In this document: positions 41,914 through 50,684 of the stretch, in pieces
Layout of the letters: each line of letters starts with the position of its first letter
Numbering within the stretch: the stretch's first letter is position 1
NCBI GenBank assembly: GCA_945877365.1
Contig: CAMCRV010000004.1
Location: 1 to 64,000, forward strand
Direction of reading: 5' to 3'
Source: an uncultured Clostridia bacterium
GTDB taxonomy: Bacteria; Bacillota; Clostridia; Oscillospirales; Oscillospiraceae
DNA: 64,000 nt
Notes under the pieces: generated by a model
What the model was told of the DNA's origin: nothing
Seen by the model: the letters and a program-made list of their open reading frames with translations, nothing else
Database searches by the model: none
Translations under genes and position numbers: made by a program

Positions 41914-42381
41914 ATGATTCTTTCCACCCTGTGCTACATCACCCGGGGGGACGAGGTGCTGATGCTCCACCGGGTGAAGAAGAAAAACGATATCAACAAG
42001 GACAAGTGGATCGGAATCGGCGGCAAATTCCTGCCGGAGGAAAGCCCGGAGGAATGCCTGCTCCGGGAGGCGCAGGAGGAAACCGGCCTGACCCTGACGG
42101 GCTGGAAATGCCGGGGGGTGGTGACCTTCCTCAACGATTGCTGCGAAGGGGAATATATGTTCCTGTTCACCGCGGATGCCTTTGAAGGCGACTTGAAGGA
42201 GTGCGACGAAGGGGACTTGCAGTGGGTCAAACGGGACTTTCTGGACAGCCTGCCCAAGTGGGAGGGAGATCAGATCTTCCTGAATCTGCTGTGGCAGGAT
42301 GCCCCCTTCTTCCTGCTGACCCTGCGCTACAGCGGCGACAGGCTGCTGGAAGCGGTGCTGGACGGCAAAAAGATTCGATAG
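41914..42381 (+). CDS. Nudix hydrolase, MutT/8-oxo-dGTPase-like
   Basis: The 155-residue product has a complete Nudix box (GGKFLPEESPEECLLREAQE with ETGL following), the Gx5Ex7REUxEExGU pattern. Sequence start MILSTLCYITRGDEVLMLHR resembles the 8-oxo-dGTP diphosphatase group that cleans oxidised nucleotides. It is coupled to the lipid kinase and to cutC; the grouping has no obvious pathway logic. Confidence 0.9.
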   Translation: MILSTLCYITRGDEVLMLHRVKKKNDINKDKWIGIGGKFLPEESPEECLLREAQEETGLTLTGWKCRGVVTFLNDCCEGEYMFLFTADAFEGDLKECDEGDLQWVKRDFLDSLPKWEGDQIFLNLLWQDAPFFLLTLRYSGDRLLEAVLDGKKIR

Positions 42382-42391
42382 GAGGGAAGCC

Positions 42392-43141
42392 ATGAAAACG
42401 GTTCTGGAAGTGTGCGTGGATTCCCTGGCCTCCGCCCGGGCGGCCATTGCCGGGGGTGCAGACCGGCTGGAGCTTTGCAGCGCCCTGCTGGCCGGGGGAC
42501 TGACCCCCTATGAAATGCTGCTGCGGCAGATCAAGGCGGAATCGGACATTCCCGTCCGCTGCCTGATGCGCCCCCGCCCCGGGGATTTTCTCTACAGCAA
42601 AGAGGAGCTGGAGCTGCTGCGGCGGCAGATTGTGCAGCTGAAAAACGCCGGAGCCGACGGCTTTGTCATCGGCTGCCTGACCCCGGAGGGGGAGCTGGAT
42701 CGTGAGGCCATGTTGCCCCTCGTGGACGCCTGCGGCGGCAGGGGTATCACCCTTCACCGGGCAATCGATGTGTCCCGTGACTTGGAGCAGACCTATTTGC
42801 AGGCCGCGCAACTGGGCATTGACACGGTGCTGACCTCGGGAGGAGCCTCCTCCTGCTTAAAGGGGAAGGACACCATTGCCAGACTGATTGAGCTCCGGGA
42901 TTCTTTCGGGGGGCCGGAGGTGCTGATCGGTGCCGGGGTGAAGGCGGAGGTAATCCGCAGTTTCCGGACAGAGGTGCCGGGTAGCCGGGCCTTCCACATG
43001 AGCGGCAAAACAGAGCTGGAAAGCGCCATGGTCTTCCGCCGGGAGGGGGTTCCCATGGGACTGCCGGGACTGGACGAGTGGCACATTCAGCAGACCGACT
43101 CGGAGGCAATCCGCAGGGCGAGGAAGGAAATTGACAATTGA
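42392..43141 (+). CDS. cutC: CutC family protein
   Basis: The 249-residue product is CutC: VLEVCVDSLASARAAIAGGADRLELC split over the N-terminal strand, MRPRPGDFLYS and LTSGGASSCLKGKD. CutC is a TIM-barrel protein linked to copper tolerance in some bacteria, with no firmly established enzyme activity. AGGAGG precedes the ATG. The last codons and the TGA stop fall inside the left arm of a family A repeat, so the C-terminus (EIDN) was probably rewritten by repeat insertion. Confidence 0.92.
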   Translation: MKTVLEVCVDSLASARAAIAGGADRLELCSALLAGGLTPYEMLLRQIKAESDIPVRCLMRPRPGDFLYSKEELELLRRQIVQLKNAGADGFVIGCLTPEGELDREAMLPLVDACGGRGITLHRAIDVSRDLEQTYLQAAQLGIDTVLTSGGASSCLKGKDTIARLIELRDSFGGPEVLIGAGVKAEVIRSFRTEVPGSRAFHMSGKTELESAMVFRREGVPMGLPGLDEWHIQQTDSEAIRRARKEIDN

Positions 43142-43240
43142 CAATGGACAATTGACAATTAAGAAATCCCCTCAGGTGGATTTTGAATCGTCCCGGAGGG
43201 ACACAATCATTGTCAATTATCAATTTTCAATTGTCAATTC
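43132..43240. repeat. Family A repeat overlapping the end of cutC
   Basis: TTGACAATTGACAATGGACA on the left and ATTGTCAATTATCAATTTTC on the right, with GTCCCGGAGGGAC inside. The left arm supplies the cutC stop codon. Confidence 0.8.
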
Positions 43241-43289
43241 AACAAGAAAGCTGCCATGGAGAACCAACTCCATGGCAGCTTTTCTTGTT
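43241..43289. terminator. Bidirectional terminator between cutC and glk
   Basis: GCTGCCATGGAG and CTCCATGGCAGC pair, extended by AACAAGAAA/TTTCTTGTT, giving A- and T-rich flanks on both sides. It serves the convergent cutC and glucokinase genes. Confidence 0.92.
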
Positions 43290-43290
43290 G

Positions 43291-44235
43291 TTACAGGAAC
43301 TTGTCCAAAGCCAGCTTGAAGGCGCCGTAGGCACCGGCATCATTGCCAAGGGTGGCAATGGTGAAGCGGACATTGGAGGCGGCATGGAACACATACTTGT
43401 GGAAGTAGGGCTCGACACCGTCCAGCAGAATCTGACCTGCCTTGCACACGCCGCCGCCAAGAACCACCACCTCCGGGTTGATGACGGAGCACAGGCTGCC
43501 CAGAAACTGGCCTAAGTAATTGTAGTACCGATCCAGCACCTGCAGGGCCAGCTTATCCCCGGCCTTGCCGGCGTCGAAAATGGCCTTGGCATCCAGCTTC
43601 TCCACGGTGCGCAGGGTGCTGCCTTCATCAGAAGCAGCCAGAGCCTCCCGTCCCAGCCGGGCGATGCCGGTGGCGGAGCAGTACTGCTCCACACAGCCGC
43701 ACTTGCCGCAGTTGCAGGGGATGGTCTCCTGGGGGTTCAGAACCATGTGGCCGATCTCCGCGCCGGAGCCGTGGGCACCGAAGAGCAGGTTGTTCTCAAT
43801 GACAATGCCGCCGCCGACGCCGGTGCCCAGCGTTGCCATCACCATATTCCGGCAGCCCTTGCCGCCGCCCTTCCAGAATTCACCCATGGCGGCGACATTG
43901 GCATCATTGCCGGCCACCACAGGGAAGCCGGTGAGCCCGGACAGCTCCTGGGCGATGTTGAACACCCCCCAGCCCAGATTGATGCACTTGTTCACCACGC
44001 CCTGACGATCCACGGGGCCGGGAACGCCGATGCCCAGACCCAGAATGTCGCTGTCGGGGATGGCGTGGGCGGTGAGGTAGCCCCGGATGGCGGCGGCGAT
44101 GTCGGGAAGAATCTGCTTGCCGCTGTTTTCCGTCACGGTGGGAATCTCCCACTTGTCCAGCATGGTGCCGGTTTCGTCAAAGTATGCCAGCTTGACGGTG
44201 GTGCCGCCAAGGTCAATGCCAAAGCCGTATTTCAT
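43291..44235 (-). CDS. glk: ROK family glucokinase
   Basis: The 314-residue product is a ROK-family sugar kinase. The ATP loop GIDLGGTTVKLA, the substrate region VAGNDANVAAMGE, the ROK signature GTGVGGGIVIEN and the zinc motif CNCGKCGCVEQYC are all present. It phosphorylates glucose with ATP at the start of glycolysis. I start at MKYGFG (44235), with AGGAGG upstream, rather than 12 codons earlier. It lies head to head with pgi, the next enzyme of glycolysis. Confidence 0.93.
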   Translation of the reverse strand: MKYGFGIDLGGTTVKLAYFDETGTMLDKWEIPTVTENSGKQILPDIAAAIRGYLTAHAIPDSDILGLGIGVPGPVDRQGVVNKCINLGWGVFNIAQELSGLTGFPVVAGNDANVAAMGEFWKGGGKGCRNMVMATLGTGVGGGIVIENNLLFGAHGSGAEIGHMVLNPQETIPCNCGKCGCVEQYCSATGIARLGREALAASDEGSTLRTVEKLDAKAIFDAGKAGDKLALQVLDRYYNYLGQFLGSLCSVINPEVVVLGGGVCKAGQILLDGVEPYFHKYVFHAASNVRFTIATLGNDAGAYGAFKLALDKFL

Positions 44236-44346
44236 TTTGAATCGCCCTCCTGTTATGTTTCTGCATCCCATTATACAGCCTTCGTAAAAAAATGCCAGAG
44301 GGAAGCGAAAAAAAGTTGGTTGAAAAAGAGAAGTTTTTTACAGGGC

Positions 44347-44375
44347 TTGCGTTTGCTGGGATTTTGCGGTAATAT
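44347..44375 (+). promoter_or_regulatory. Promoter of pgi
   Basis: TTGCGT (44347-44352) and TAATAT (44370-44375) are 17 bp apart, 37 bp before the pgi start. Confidence 0.65.
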
Positions 44376-44411
44376 AGAAGACACAAATAAACAGGAAAGG
44401 CGTGTTTTCCC

Positions 44412-45716
44412 ATGATTAAAGTCGATATCTCCCATGTATGGGGTCAGATCTCCCTGCCGGATATGCTGGCAATGGAGAAGGAAGTCTTTGATGCCCATGA
44501 GACGCTTACCGAGGGCACCGGCGCCGGCAGCGATTTTCTGGGCTGGCTGAACCTGCCTGTCCGGGAGGCCACCGAGGAAATCACCCGGATTCAGCGTGCC
44601 GCTGAGCGAATCCGCAGAGAGAGCGATGTCTTCGTGGTCATCGGCATCGGCGGCAGCTACCTGGGCCCCCGTGCCGCCATCGAGCTGCTGCAGGGTCCCA
44701 ACCACAACATCGGCAAGGGCAAGGGCAATCCCCAGATCTTCTTCGCCGGCAACGGCCTGAGCACCCGGCACTGGAACGAGCTGACCCGGCTGCTGGAGGA
44801 CAAGGACTTCTCCATCGCCATCATCTCCAAGTCCGGCACCACCACCGAGCCTGCCATCGCCACCCGTGCCCTGCGCTGGATGCTGGAGCGGAAGTACGGC
44901 ACCGACGGCGCCAACCGCCGGATCTATGCCATCACCGATCCCTGCAAGGGCGCACTGCGGCAGATGGCCACCGAGGAGGGCTGGGAGAACTTCATCATCC
45001 CCCCCAATGTGGGCGGCCGCTTCTCCGTGCTGACGGCTGTGGGTCTGCTGCCTCTGGCAGTGGCCGGCATTGACATCATGGAGCTGATGAACGGTGCCAT
45101 GGATGCCAAGGAGGCTTACGACCTGCGCTCCTTTGAGAACCCCGTGTGGCAGTATGCCGCCGTGCGGAATCTGCTGTACCGCAACGGCAAGGCCATGGAA
45201 ATTTTTGAAAGCTACGAGCCGGGCTTCAAGATGTTCGGCGGCTGGTGGCAGCAGCTCTTCGGTGAGTCCGAGGGCAAGGACGGCAAGGGCATCTTCCCCG
45301 TCACTGCCGAGTTTACCGCCGACCTGCACTCTCTGGGTCAGATGATTCAGGAGGGTCAGCGGAATATCTTCGAGACCATGGTTCGCTTCGACGCTCCCGA
45401 GAACAAGTTCGTCATCGGCTCCGACTGGAAGAATCTGGACGGCCTGAATTATCTGGAGGGCAAAACCCTGGACTTTGTGGACGAGCAGGCCTTCCAGGGC
45501 ACCGTGGCTGCCCATGTGGACGGCGGCCTGCCCGTCATCACCATGGACTGCGGAGAACTCAACGACCGGAAGGTGGGCGAGATGTTCTACTTCCTGGAGC
45601 TGGCCTGCGGCATTTCCGCCTACATTCTGGGGGTCAATCCCTTCAACCAGCCCGGTGTGGAATACTACAAGCGCAATATGTTCCAGCTGCTGGGCAAGCC
45701 TGGGTATAACAAGTAA
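44412..45716 (+). CDS. pgi: Glucose-6-phosphate isomerase
   Basis: The 434-residue product is phosphoglucose isomerase of the short Firmicute type: VIGIGGSYLGPRAAIE, ISKSGTTTEPAI (sugar phosphate loop), NVGGRFSVLTAVGLLP, and the C-terminal NPFNQPGVEYYKRNMF with the catalytic region. It interconverts glucose-6-phosphate and fructose-6-phosphate. Codon choice is that of a highly expressed gene. AGGAAAGGCG precedes the ATG. Confidence 0.97.
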   Translation: MIKVDISHVWGQISLPDMLAMEKEVFDAHETLTEGTGAGSDFLGWLNLPVREATEEITRIQRAAERIRRESDVFVVIGIGGSYLGPRAAIELLQGPNHNIGKGKGNPQIFFAGNGLSTRHWNELTRLLEDKDFSIAIISKSGTTTEPAIATRALRWMLERKYGTDGANRRIYAITDPCKGALRQMATEEGWENFIIPPNVGGRFSVLTAVGLLPLAVAGIDIMELMNGAMDAKEAYDLRSFENPVWQYAAVRNLLYRNGKAMEIFESYEPGFKMFGGWWQQLFGESEGKDGKGIFPVTAEFTADLHSLGQMIQEGQRNIFETMVRFDAPENKFVIGSDWKNLDGLNYLEGKTLDFVDEQAFQGTVAAHVDGGLPVITMDCGELNDRKVGEMFYFLELACGISAYILGVNPFNQPGVEYYKRNMFQLLGKPGYNK

Positions 45717-45749
45717 GGCGGAGCCAGACAGCGGAGAGGCCAATTGTTA

Positions 45750-45890
45750 TTGAATTGACAATTGACAATGGAAAATTGACAATTAAGGAATCCCTTCGGG
45801 ATAAAATAAATAATTCTGGGTGAAAGCTTCAGCTATTATTTTGAAATCGTCCCGAAGGGACACCACAATTGTCAATTGTCAATTTATAAC
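45750..45890. repeat. Family A palindromic intergenic repeat
   Basis: GAATTGACAATTGACAATGG and the inverse ATTGTCAATTGTCAATTT enclose TCCCTTCGGGA and GTCCCGAAGGGAC hairpins; one of the most regular copies. Confidence 0.85.
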
Positions 45891-45939
45891 ATCTCCGCTC
45901 CCCCTTTGCATTTTGTATGAGGTTTTCCCAAAATAGTAG

Positions 45940-45968
45940 TTGCAAAAAAAGGGAAATGCTGATAGAAT
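45940..45968 (+). promoter_or_regulatory. Promoter of the P-loop mini-protein gene
   Basis: TTGCAA (45940-45945) and TAGAAT (45963-45968) are 17 bp apart, 43 bp before the start codon. Confidence 0.65.
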
Positions 45969-46011
45969 TACCATACAGCAAAATAAGCTGCAAGCAAAGG
46001 AGGATAATCCG

Positions 46012-46419
46012 ATGATTCATGTAATTATGGGCCTGAAGGGCTCCGGTAAGACCAAGAAGCTGATTGATGCCATCAACGCAGCGGCTGAAAATGCCAGCGG
46101 CGATGTTGTCTGCATTGAGTACGGCAGAAAGCTGACCTATGATGTGACCTATAAGGTTCGTCTGGTGGACTCTCAGGAGTATTCTGTTGACTCTGCTGAA
46201 AAGCTGAAGGGCTTCCTGAGCGGCCTGCACGCCGGCAATTTTGATATCACCCATGTGTTTATCGACAACCTCTACAAGACCATCGGCAAGGATGTTGCCG
46301 TTATGGAGGAGTTTGTTGCCTGGTGCGCCCGGTTCGCTGCCGACAACAGCATGGAAATTACCATGACCATCTCCGAGGATCCTGCAAATGTTTCCGACGA
46401 GGTCAAGAAGTACATCTAA
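46012..46419 (+). CDS. Small P-loop ATP-binding protein, function unknown
   Basis: The 135-residue product opens with a Walker A motif, MGLKGSGKTKKLID (residues 6-19), and has a Walker B-like THVFIDNLY (about residues 81-89) followed by an acidic C-terminal half. It is about half the size of a typical P-loop NTPase and lacks any other recognisable domain. AAGGAGG lies 8 nt before the ATG; promoter and terminator are strong, and codons are of preferred type, so it is probably well expressed. A regulatory or assembly NTPase is possible; I do not recognise the family. Confidence 0.8.
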   Translation: MIHVIMGLKGSGKTKKLIDAINAAAENASGDVVCIEYGRKLTYDVTYKVRLVDSQEYSVDSAEKLKGFLSGLHAGNFDITHVFIDNLYKTIGKDVAVMEEFVAWCARFAADNSMEITMTISEDPANVSDEVKKYI

Positions 46420-46432
46420 CTCCAATGCAAAC

Positions 46433-46465
46433 ACCCCCTGCGGAATCCGCAGGGGGTATCTTTCT
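46433..46465 (+). terminator. Terminator of the P-loop gene
   Basis: ACCCCCTGCGG and CCGCAGGGGGT pair around AAT, followed by ATCTTTC. Confidence 0.8.
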
Positions 46466-46478
46466 GCCCGGAATGTAC

Positions 46479-46509
46479 AAAAAAACCGGGAAAGCGATTG
46501 CTTTCCCGG
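46479..46509 (-). terminator. Terminator of the zinc-ribbon gene
   Basis: On the minus strand CCGGGAAAGC and GCTTTCCCGG pair around a four-base loop, followed by a run of seven T. Confidence 0.9.
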
Positions 46510-46521
46510 ATCTTTTTGCAA

Positions 46522-46800
46522 TTAGCCGTTGGCACGCATCTGAGCGAAGCACTCGCTGCAGAACACGGGACGGTCGGACTTGGGCTGGAAGGGAACCTTT
46601 GCCTCGCCGCCGCAGCGAGCGCAGGTAGCAGTGAAGAACTCACGGGGACCACGGGTAGCGTTCTTGCGGGCGTCGCGGCAAGCCTTGCAGCGCTGGGGCT
46701 CGTTCTGGAAGCCGCGCTCTGCGTAGAACTCCTGCTCACCGGCGGTGAACACGAACTCGTTGCCACACTCTTTGCAAACTAAAGTCTTGTCTTCGTACAT
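46522..46800 (-). CDS. Zinc-ribbon protein
   Basis: The 92-residue product carries two zinc-ribbon pairs: LVCKECGNEF with CKACRDARKN, and CARCGGEAKVPF with FCSECFAQM. Both ribbons are four-cysteine. It matches the probable zinc-ribbon family seen in many Clostridia, with no assigned role; nucleic-acid or protein binding is likely. I start at MYEDKTL (46800), preceded by GAGAGG; the upstream extension lies in the leader. It has its own near-consensus promoter and strong terminator. Confidence 0.85.
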   Translation of the reverse strand: MYEDKTLVCKECGNEFVFTAGEQEFYAERGFQNEPQRCKACRDARKNATRGPREFFTATCARCGGEAKVPFQPKSDRPVFCSECFAQMRANG

Positions 46801-46901
46801 TGGAATTACCTCTCTTCGGTTAGTTGTTGCCCCGTGAATGCCCAAGGAATTTGGTTATACCGCAGGGTCAGGTTAATTGTGGAAATTTCACCACAAGCCG
46901 A

Positions 46902-46930
46902 ATTATACACAAATGTGAATAATTTGTCAA
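46902..46930 (-). promoter_or_regulatory. Near-consensus promoter of the zinc-ribbon gene
   Basis: On the minus strand TTGACA (46930-46925) and TATAAT (46907-46902) are exactly 17 bp apart, both perfect. A leader of about 95 nt with a TTGTGG/CCACAA hairpin follows before the start codon. Confidence 0.9.
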
Positions 46931-46988
46931 TGGCTTATAAAGTCTTTTTTTCCTTATTTTCAGGATATTATACTGGTTTTCGGAAGTT

Positions 46989-48023
46989 TCAGATAGAAAA
47001 CTGCCCCTGACAGGGGATGTGCAGGTGATCATAGGCCAGTGGTGTGACGCAGCGGCCCCGGGGAGTGCGGGTGAGAAAGCCCAGCTGCATCAGGTACGGC
47101 TCGTAGACATCCTCCAATGTCACCGCCTCCTCGCCGATGGTGGCGGCCAGGGTTTCCAGACCCACAGGGCCGCCGCCGTAGTTCTGGATGATGGCGGTGA
47201 GCATCCGGTGGTCGATGGTGTCCAGCCCCAGCTTGTCCACCTCCAGCCGTTTCAGTGCCAGATCGGCGGTTTCCCGGGTAATGGTGCCGTCCCCCATAAC
47301 CTCCGCAAAGTCTCGAACCCGGCGGAGAAACCGGTTGGCGATACGGGGAGTGCCCCGGCTCCGGGAGGCGATTTCCATGGCTCCCTCCGGGGCGATGGGC
47401 ATTCCCAAAATCGTGGCAGACCGGGTGACAATCCTTGCCAGCTCCTCCGGGGTGTACAGCTCCAGCCGCAGATTCACACCAAACCGATCCCGAAGGGGGG
47501 CGGACAGCTGTCCGGCTCTTGTGGTGGCGCCCACAAGGGTGAATTTGGGCAGGTCAAGGCGGATGGAGTTGGCGCTGGGGCCCTTGCCCACGATGATATC
47601 GATGGCAAAATCCTCCATGGCGGGGTAGAGAATTTCCTCCACCACCCGGTTCAGCCGGTGAATTTCGTCGATAAAGAGGATGTCCCCGGGGTTCAGGTTA
47701 GTGAGCAGCGCCGCCAGATCCCCGGGCTTTTCAATGGCCGGGCCGGAGGTGATGCGGATGTTCACCCCCATCTCGTTGGCGATGACACCGGCAAGGGTGG
47801 TTTTGCCCAGACCGGGAGGGCCGTAGAGCAGGGTATGATCCAGTGGCTCGTTCCGGCGGCGGGCGGCTTCAATATAGACGGACAGGTTTCCCTTGGCCTT
47901 CTCCTGCCCGGTGTAGTCCGACAGCAGCTTGGGGCGCAGGCCGATCTCCCCGGCGTCCTGGGGGGCGAAGGTGGGGGAGATGATGGGGGAAGTATCCAGA
48001 TCCGGGGAAAATTCTAAGCTCAT
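46989..48023 (-). CDS. ruvB: Holliday junction branch-migration motor RuvB
   Basis: The 344-residue product is Ruv[21 protein letters not shown], Walker [12 protein letters not shown], Walker [11 protein letters not shown], the sensor [18 protein letters not shown] and the C-terminal winged-helix region ending [15 protein letters not shown]. It is the AAA+ ring motor that, with RuvA, drives branch migration. GGAGGCAACT precedes the ATG. It lies 16 bp after ruvA. Confidence 0.98.
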   Translation of the reverse strand: MSLEFSPDLDTSPIISPTFAPQDAGEIGLRPKLLSDYTGQEKAKGNLSVYIEAARRRNEPLDHTLLYGPPGLGKTTLAGVIANEMGVNIRITSGPAIEKPGDLAALLTNLNPGDILFIDEIHRLNRVVEEILYPAMEDFAIDIIVGKGPSANSIRLDLPKFTLVGATTRAGQLSAPLRDRFGVNLRLELYTPEELARIVTRSATILGMPIAPEGAMEIASRSRGTPRIANRFLRRVRDFAEVMGDGTITRETADLALKRLEVDKLGLDTIDHRMLTAIIQNYGGGPVGLETLAATIGEEAVTLEDVYEPYLMQLGFLTRTPRGRCVTPLAYDHLHIPCQGQFSI

Positions 48024-48039
48024 AGTTGCCTCCTAACTG

Positions 48040-48642
48040 TTAATTTTTCATCACCATGGCGCGCAGGGCGTGGCGCACCATTTCCTCGGTGGTGGCGTTG
48101 GGATCCACGCCCTTCAGGGCGGCGGAAATCTCGGCAGGGGTATAGCCCAGCTCCTGCAATGCGGCGTGTGCCAGGGCGGCGGCGTTGGTCTGGGCGGGGG
48201 CGGAAGGCGCAATGCCGGAGGAGAAATCCAACTCCGTGGTGCTGCCCCCCAGCTTGTCCTTCAGCTCCAGAATGATCCGCTGAGCGATCTTCTTGCCCAC
48301 TCCCTGCGCGGCGGTGAGCATTTTTTCATCCCCGGTCATCACCGCCAGGGTGAAATTCTGGGGGCCGCCGGAGGAGAGAATGGCCATGGCGGCCTTGGGG
48401 CCGACGCCGTTGACACTGGTGAGCAGGTCGAAGCAGCGCTGCTCCTCCCGGCTGGAAAAGCCGTACAGATCATAGGCATCCTCCCGGATGGATTCGGTGA
48501 TGTAGAGCCGGGCACTCTGGTTCAGCTTCAGCTGCCCGGCGGTATAGGCGGTGATGCGGCAGCCGTAGCCCACGCCGCCGCAGTCGATGACGGCAAGGCC
48601 CGGCTCCAGCACCGTGACAGAGCCGGATACATAGTAGAGCAT
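48040..48642 (-). CDS. ruvA: Holliday junction-binding protein RuvA
   Basis: The 200-residue product is RuvA: an N-terminal OB fold (MLYYVSGSVTVLEPGLAVID), two helix-hairpin-helix motifs (LTSVNGVGPKAAMAIL and LTAAQGVGKKIAQRIILELK), a flexible linker and the C-terminal three-helix domain that touches RuvB. GGAGGGAAACC precedes the ATG at 48642; the longer frame overlaps ruvC and was discarded. Confidence 0.97.
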   Translation of the reverse strand: MLYYVSGSVTVLEPGLAVIDCGGVGYGCRITAYTAGQLKLNQSARLYITESIREDAYDLYGFSSREEQRCFDLLTSVNGVGPKAAMAILSSGGPQNFTLAVMTGDEKMLTAAQGVGKKIAQRIILELKDKLGGSTTELDFSSGIAPSAPAQTNAAALAHAALQELGYTPAEISAALKGVDPNATTEEMVRHALRAMVMKN

Positions 48643-48659
48643 GGTTTCCCTCCAAAGAG

Positions 48660-49157
48660 TTACTTCGCCTGGGCTTTTGCCAGCAGGCTGGTGGATGACC
48701 GGGCGTGACACAGGGCGATGGCCACGGCATCGGCGGCATCATCGGGCTTGGGCATGGCGGAAAGATGCAGAAGGCGTTTGGTCATGTCCTGCATCTGGTG
48801 CTTGGTGGCGTTTCCATAGCCCACCAGGGATTGCTTCACCTGCATGGGCTTATACTCAAACAGGGGAATCCCGGCCTGTGCCACAGCCAGCAGAATCACC
48901 CCTCTGGCCTCGGCGACATGGATGCCGGTGGTGACATTCTGCCCGAAGAACAGCTCTTCAATGGCCACGGCATCGGGCTGGGACACCTGAAGCAGCTGGG
49001 TCATGTCGTTGTAGATCACGGTGAGCCGCCAGGAAAAATCCGTGTTGGGAGGCGTGGTGATGGCGCCGCAGTTTACAAGACGGAACTGCCCGGCCTGAGC
49101 CTCCACCACCCCGAAGCCGGTGATGCCGTAGCCGGGGTCAATGCCAAGAATCCGCAT
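48660..49157 (-). CDS. ruvC: Holliday junction resolvase RuvC
   Basis: The 165-residue product is RuvC, which cuts Holliday junctions symmetrically. The catalytic acids are visible in RILGIDPGYG, AIEELFFGQN and KPDDAADAVA. Its ATG (49157) overlaps the stop of a small membrane-protein gene (TAATG), and it precedes ruvA by 17 bp, so ruvC-ruvA-ruvB are one operon. Confidence 0.97.
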   Translation of the reverse strand: MRILGIDPGYGITGFGVVEAQAGQFRLVNCGAITTPPNTDFSWRLTVIYNDMTQLLQVSQPDAVAIEELFFGQNVTTGIHVAEARGVILLAVAQAGIPLFEYKPMQVKQSLVGYGNATKHQMQDMTKRLLHLSAMPKPDDAADAVAIALCHARSSTSLLAKAQAK

Positions 49158-49309
49158 TACAGGCCACCTCCGGCGATTTGCAGCACCTGCGCCGCCACAA
49201 AGGCAATGGCCAGCACCAGCCCCAGCCGGGCAGCCCACACCTGCCAGGCAGGACGGGGGACATAGCCCTCCTGAGGCTGCTCCTCAGGGATTTTGTTTTC
49301 GGTTTCCAT
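49157..49309 (-). CDS. Small single-helix membrane protein heading the ruv operon
   Basis: The 50-residue product has a charged N-terminal half (METENKIPEEQPQEGYV) and one C-terminal membrane helix (WAARLGLVLAIAFVAAQVLQ). I recognise no family. GCGAGGTG precedes the ATG at 49309, and the stop overlaps the ruvC start, so it is translated with ruvC. It could be lineage-specific. Confidence 0.65.
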   Translation of the reverse strand: METENKIPEEQPQEGYVPRPAWQVWAARLGLVLAIAFVAAQVLQIAGGGL

Positions 49310-49371
49310 GGTTTTTTCACCTCGCTCTTTATAATAGCACATTTGTTTTTGTTTTCCTAGAGGAAAAGGAA

Positions 49372-49545
49372 AATTAATTGATAGTTGACAGTGGACAGTT
49401 GACAGTTAAGGTGTCCCTTCGGGACAATTTTTCATTCTATCCCCGAAGGGGATACCACAACTGTCAACTTTCAACTGTAAACTGTCAACTAAATAACAAT
49501 TTGTACTGTTCCGGATGACAACCTATTTCACTCCTAACTCCTAAT
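49372..49545. repeat. Family A palindromic repeat upstream of the dehydrogenase-like gene
   Basis: TTGATAGTTGACAGTGGACA and the inverse CTGTCAACTTTCAACTGTAA enclose GTCCCTTCGGGAC and CCCCGAAGGGG. A second short motif, CTCCTAACTCCTAATTCCCA, runs up to the start codon of the next gene. Confidence 0.8.
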
Positions 49546-49555
49546 TCCCAACTGC

Positions 49556-50674
49556 ATGAAATCCCCCCTTGTGGAGATACTACTGCCGAGAGGGGGCGGC
49601 GGCGTGGAGCGGTTCGGGATGGGCACGGAAGTGATCTCCGGGGAAGGGAGCCTTTCGGTACTGTCCCGGTGGGAAGGGGAGGGGCTGCTGCTGGTGAGCA
49701 CACAGGGGGACGGGAAGGTGCAGAAGGCAGTGCAGGCGGCGCGCTGGGGCAAAATCTGCCGGCTTGAGGTTTTCGGCGAGCCCGCCCTGTCCCGTGTTAT
49801 GGAGGGGGTGCAGCTGCTGAAACAGGAGGACTGCACCGTGGTGGTGGGGCTGGGAGACGGGAGAATTCTGGACTGCGCCAAGGCCATCCGGGGATTTTCC
49901 CAGAAGGCTGCTGCCCTCATCACCATCCCCACGGCGCCGGGCTGCGGCAGGGAGGTTACGGCGGAGGCAAGGCTCCTGCATCGGGGGCAGTATCACCGGT
50001 TTGCCCACGAGAGCCTTCAGCCCACGGCTACGGTGCTGGACAGCACCCTGCTGGGGGATTTGCCCAGAGGAAGCCGGGGTGAGGGCGGCTTCTGCCTGCT
50101 GGCGCAGGCGTTGGAGAGCTTCTCCCACCGGGAGGCAGGGGAGCTTTGCAGACTCTTCGCCCGGGAGGGGTTTTCCGCCTGCTGGGGGGCGCTGCCCGGC
50201 TTCTGGGGCGGCAGAGCGGGGATGGAGGGAAGGGTGCAGATGGCCTCGGTTCTCGCGGGCTTTGCCAGAAGCTGCACCGGAGGCGGACTGTGTCAGGCGT
50301 TGGCAGAGGCGGTGGGAGCCGCCGTGCACCGGGACCCGGAGCCCCTGACGGGGATATTTCTGCCGGGGGTAATCCGCTGCAACCTCCACGCTGCCCAGCG
50401 GCAGTATGCCCAGCTGGCCAGAGCCGCCGGGATGGGAGGCAGCAGCGACAGCATCTCCGGGGAGAATCTGCTGAAGGGGGTCATCCGGCTGCGCCGGGAG
50501 CTGGGGCTGCCTCAGTCTCTGGCTCAGGCCGGGATCTCCCCGGGGACGGTGTGGAGCAGCAGCCGGGAGATTCTGGGGCAGGTGCTGTCCGCCCCGGGAT
50601 GCCGGACAAATCCGGTGGCGGTGGATGACTATCTGCTGCGGCGGCTGCTGGAGGAGGTAACAGGAAGGAAGTAG
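49556..50674 (+). CDS. EutG-like iron-alcohol-dehydrogenase homologue lacking its metal ligands
   Basis: The 372-residue product aligns along its length with the EutG branch of iron-dependent alcohol dehydrogenases. The nucleotide-binding GLGDGRILDCAKAI and the HESLQPTATVLD segment are recognisable. The four iron ligands are not: the Asp-His of the GMDVLTHALE motif become Cys180 and Gln184, the His of the following SHSMAH motif is Gln247 and the His of PHG is Pro261. The frame is open and intact, so it is best read as a pseudoenzyme. The start has no ribosome site and abuts a repeat. The EutN/CcmL-like gene follows after 10 bp. Confidence 0.8.
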   Translation: MKSPLVEILLPRGGGGVERFGMGTEVISGEGSLSVLSRWEGEGLLLVSTQGDGKVQKAVQAARWGKICRLEVFGEPALSRVMEGVQLLKQEDCTVVVGLGDGRILDCAKAIRGFSQKAAALITIPTAPGCGREVTAEARLLHRGQYHRFAHESLQPTATVLDSTLLGDLPRGSRGEGGFCLLAQALESFSHREAGELCRLFAREGFSACWGALPGFWGGRAGMEGRVQMASVLAGFARSCTGGGLCQALAEAVGAAVHRDPEPLTGIFLPGVIRCNLHAAQRQYAQLARAAGMGGSSDSISGENLLKGVIRLRRELGLPQSLAQAGISPGTVWSSSREILGQVLSAPGCRTNPVAVDDYLLRRLLEEVTGRK

Positions 50675-50684
50675 GAGGAAAGCT

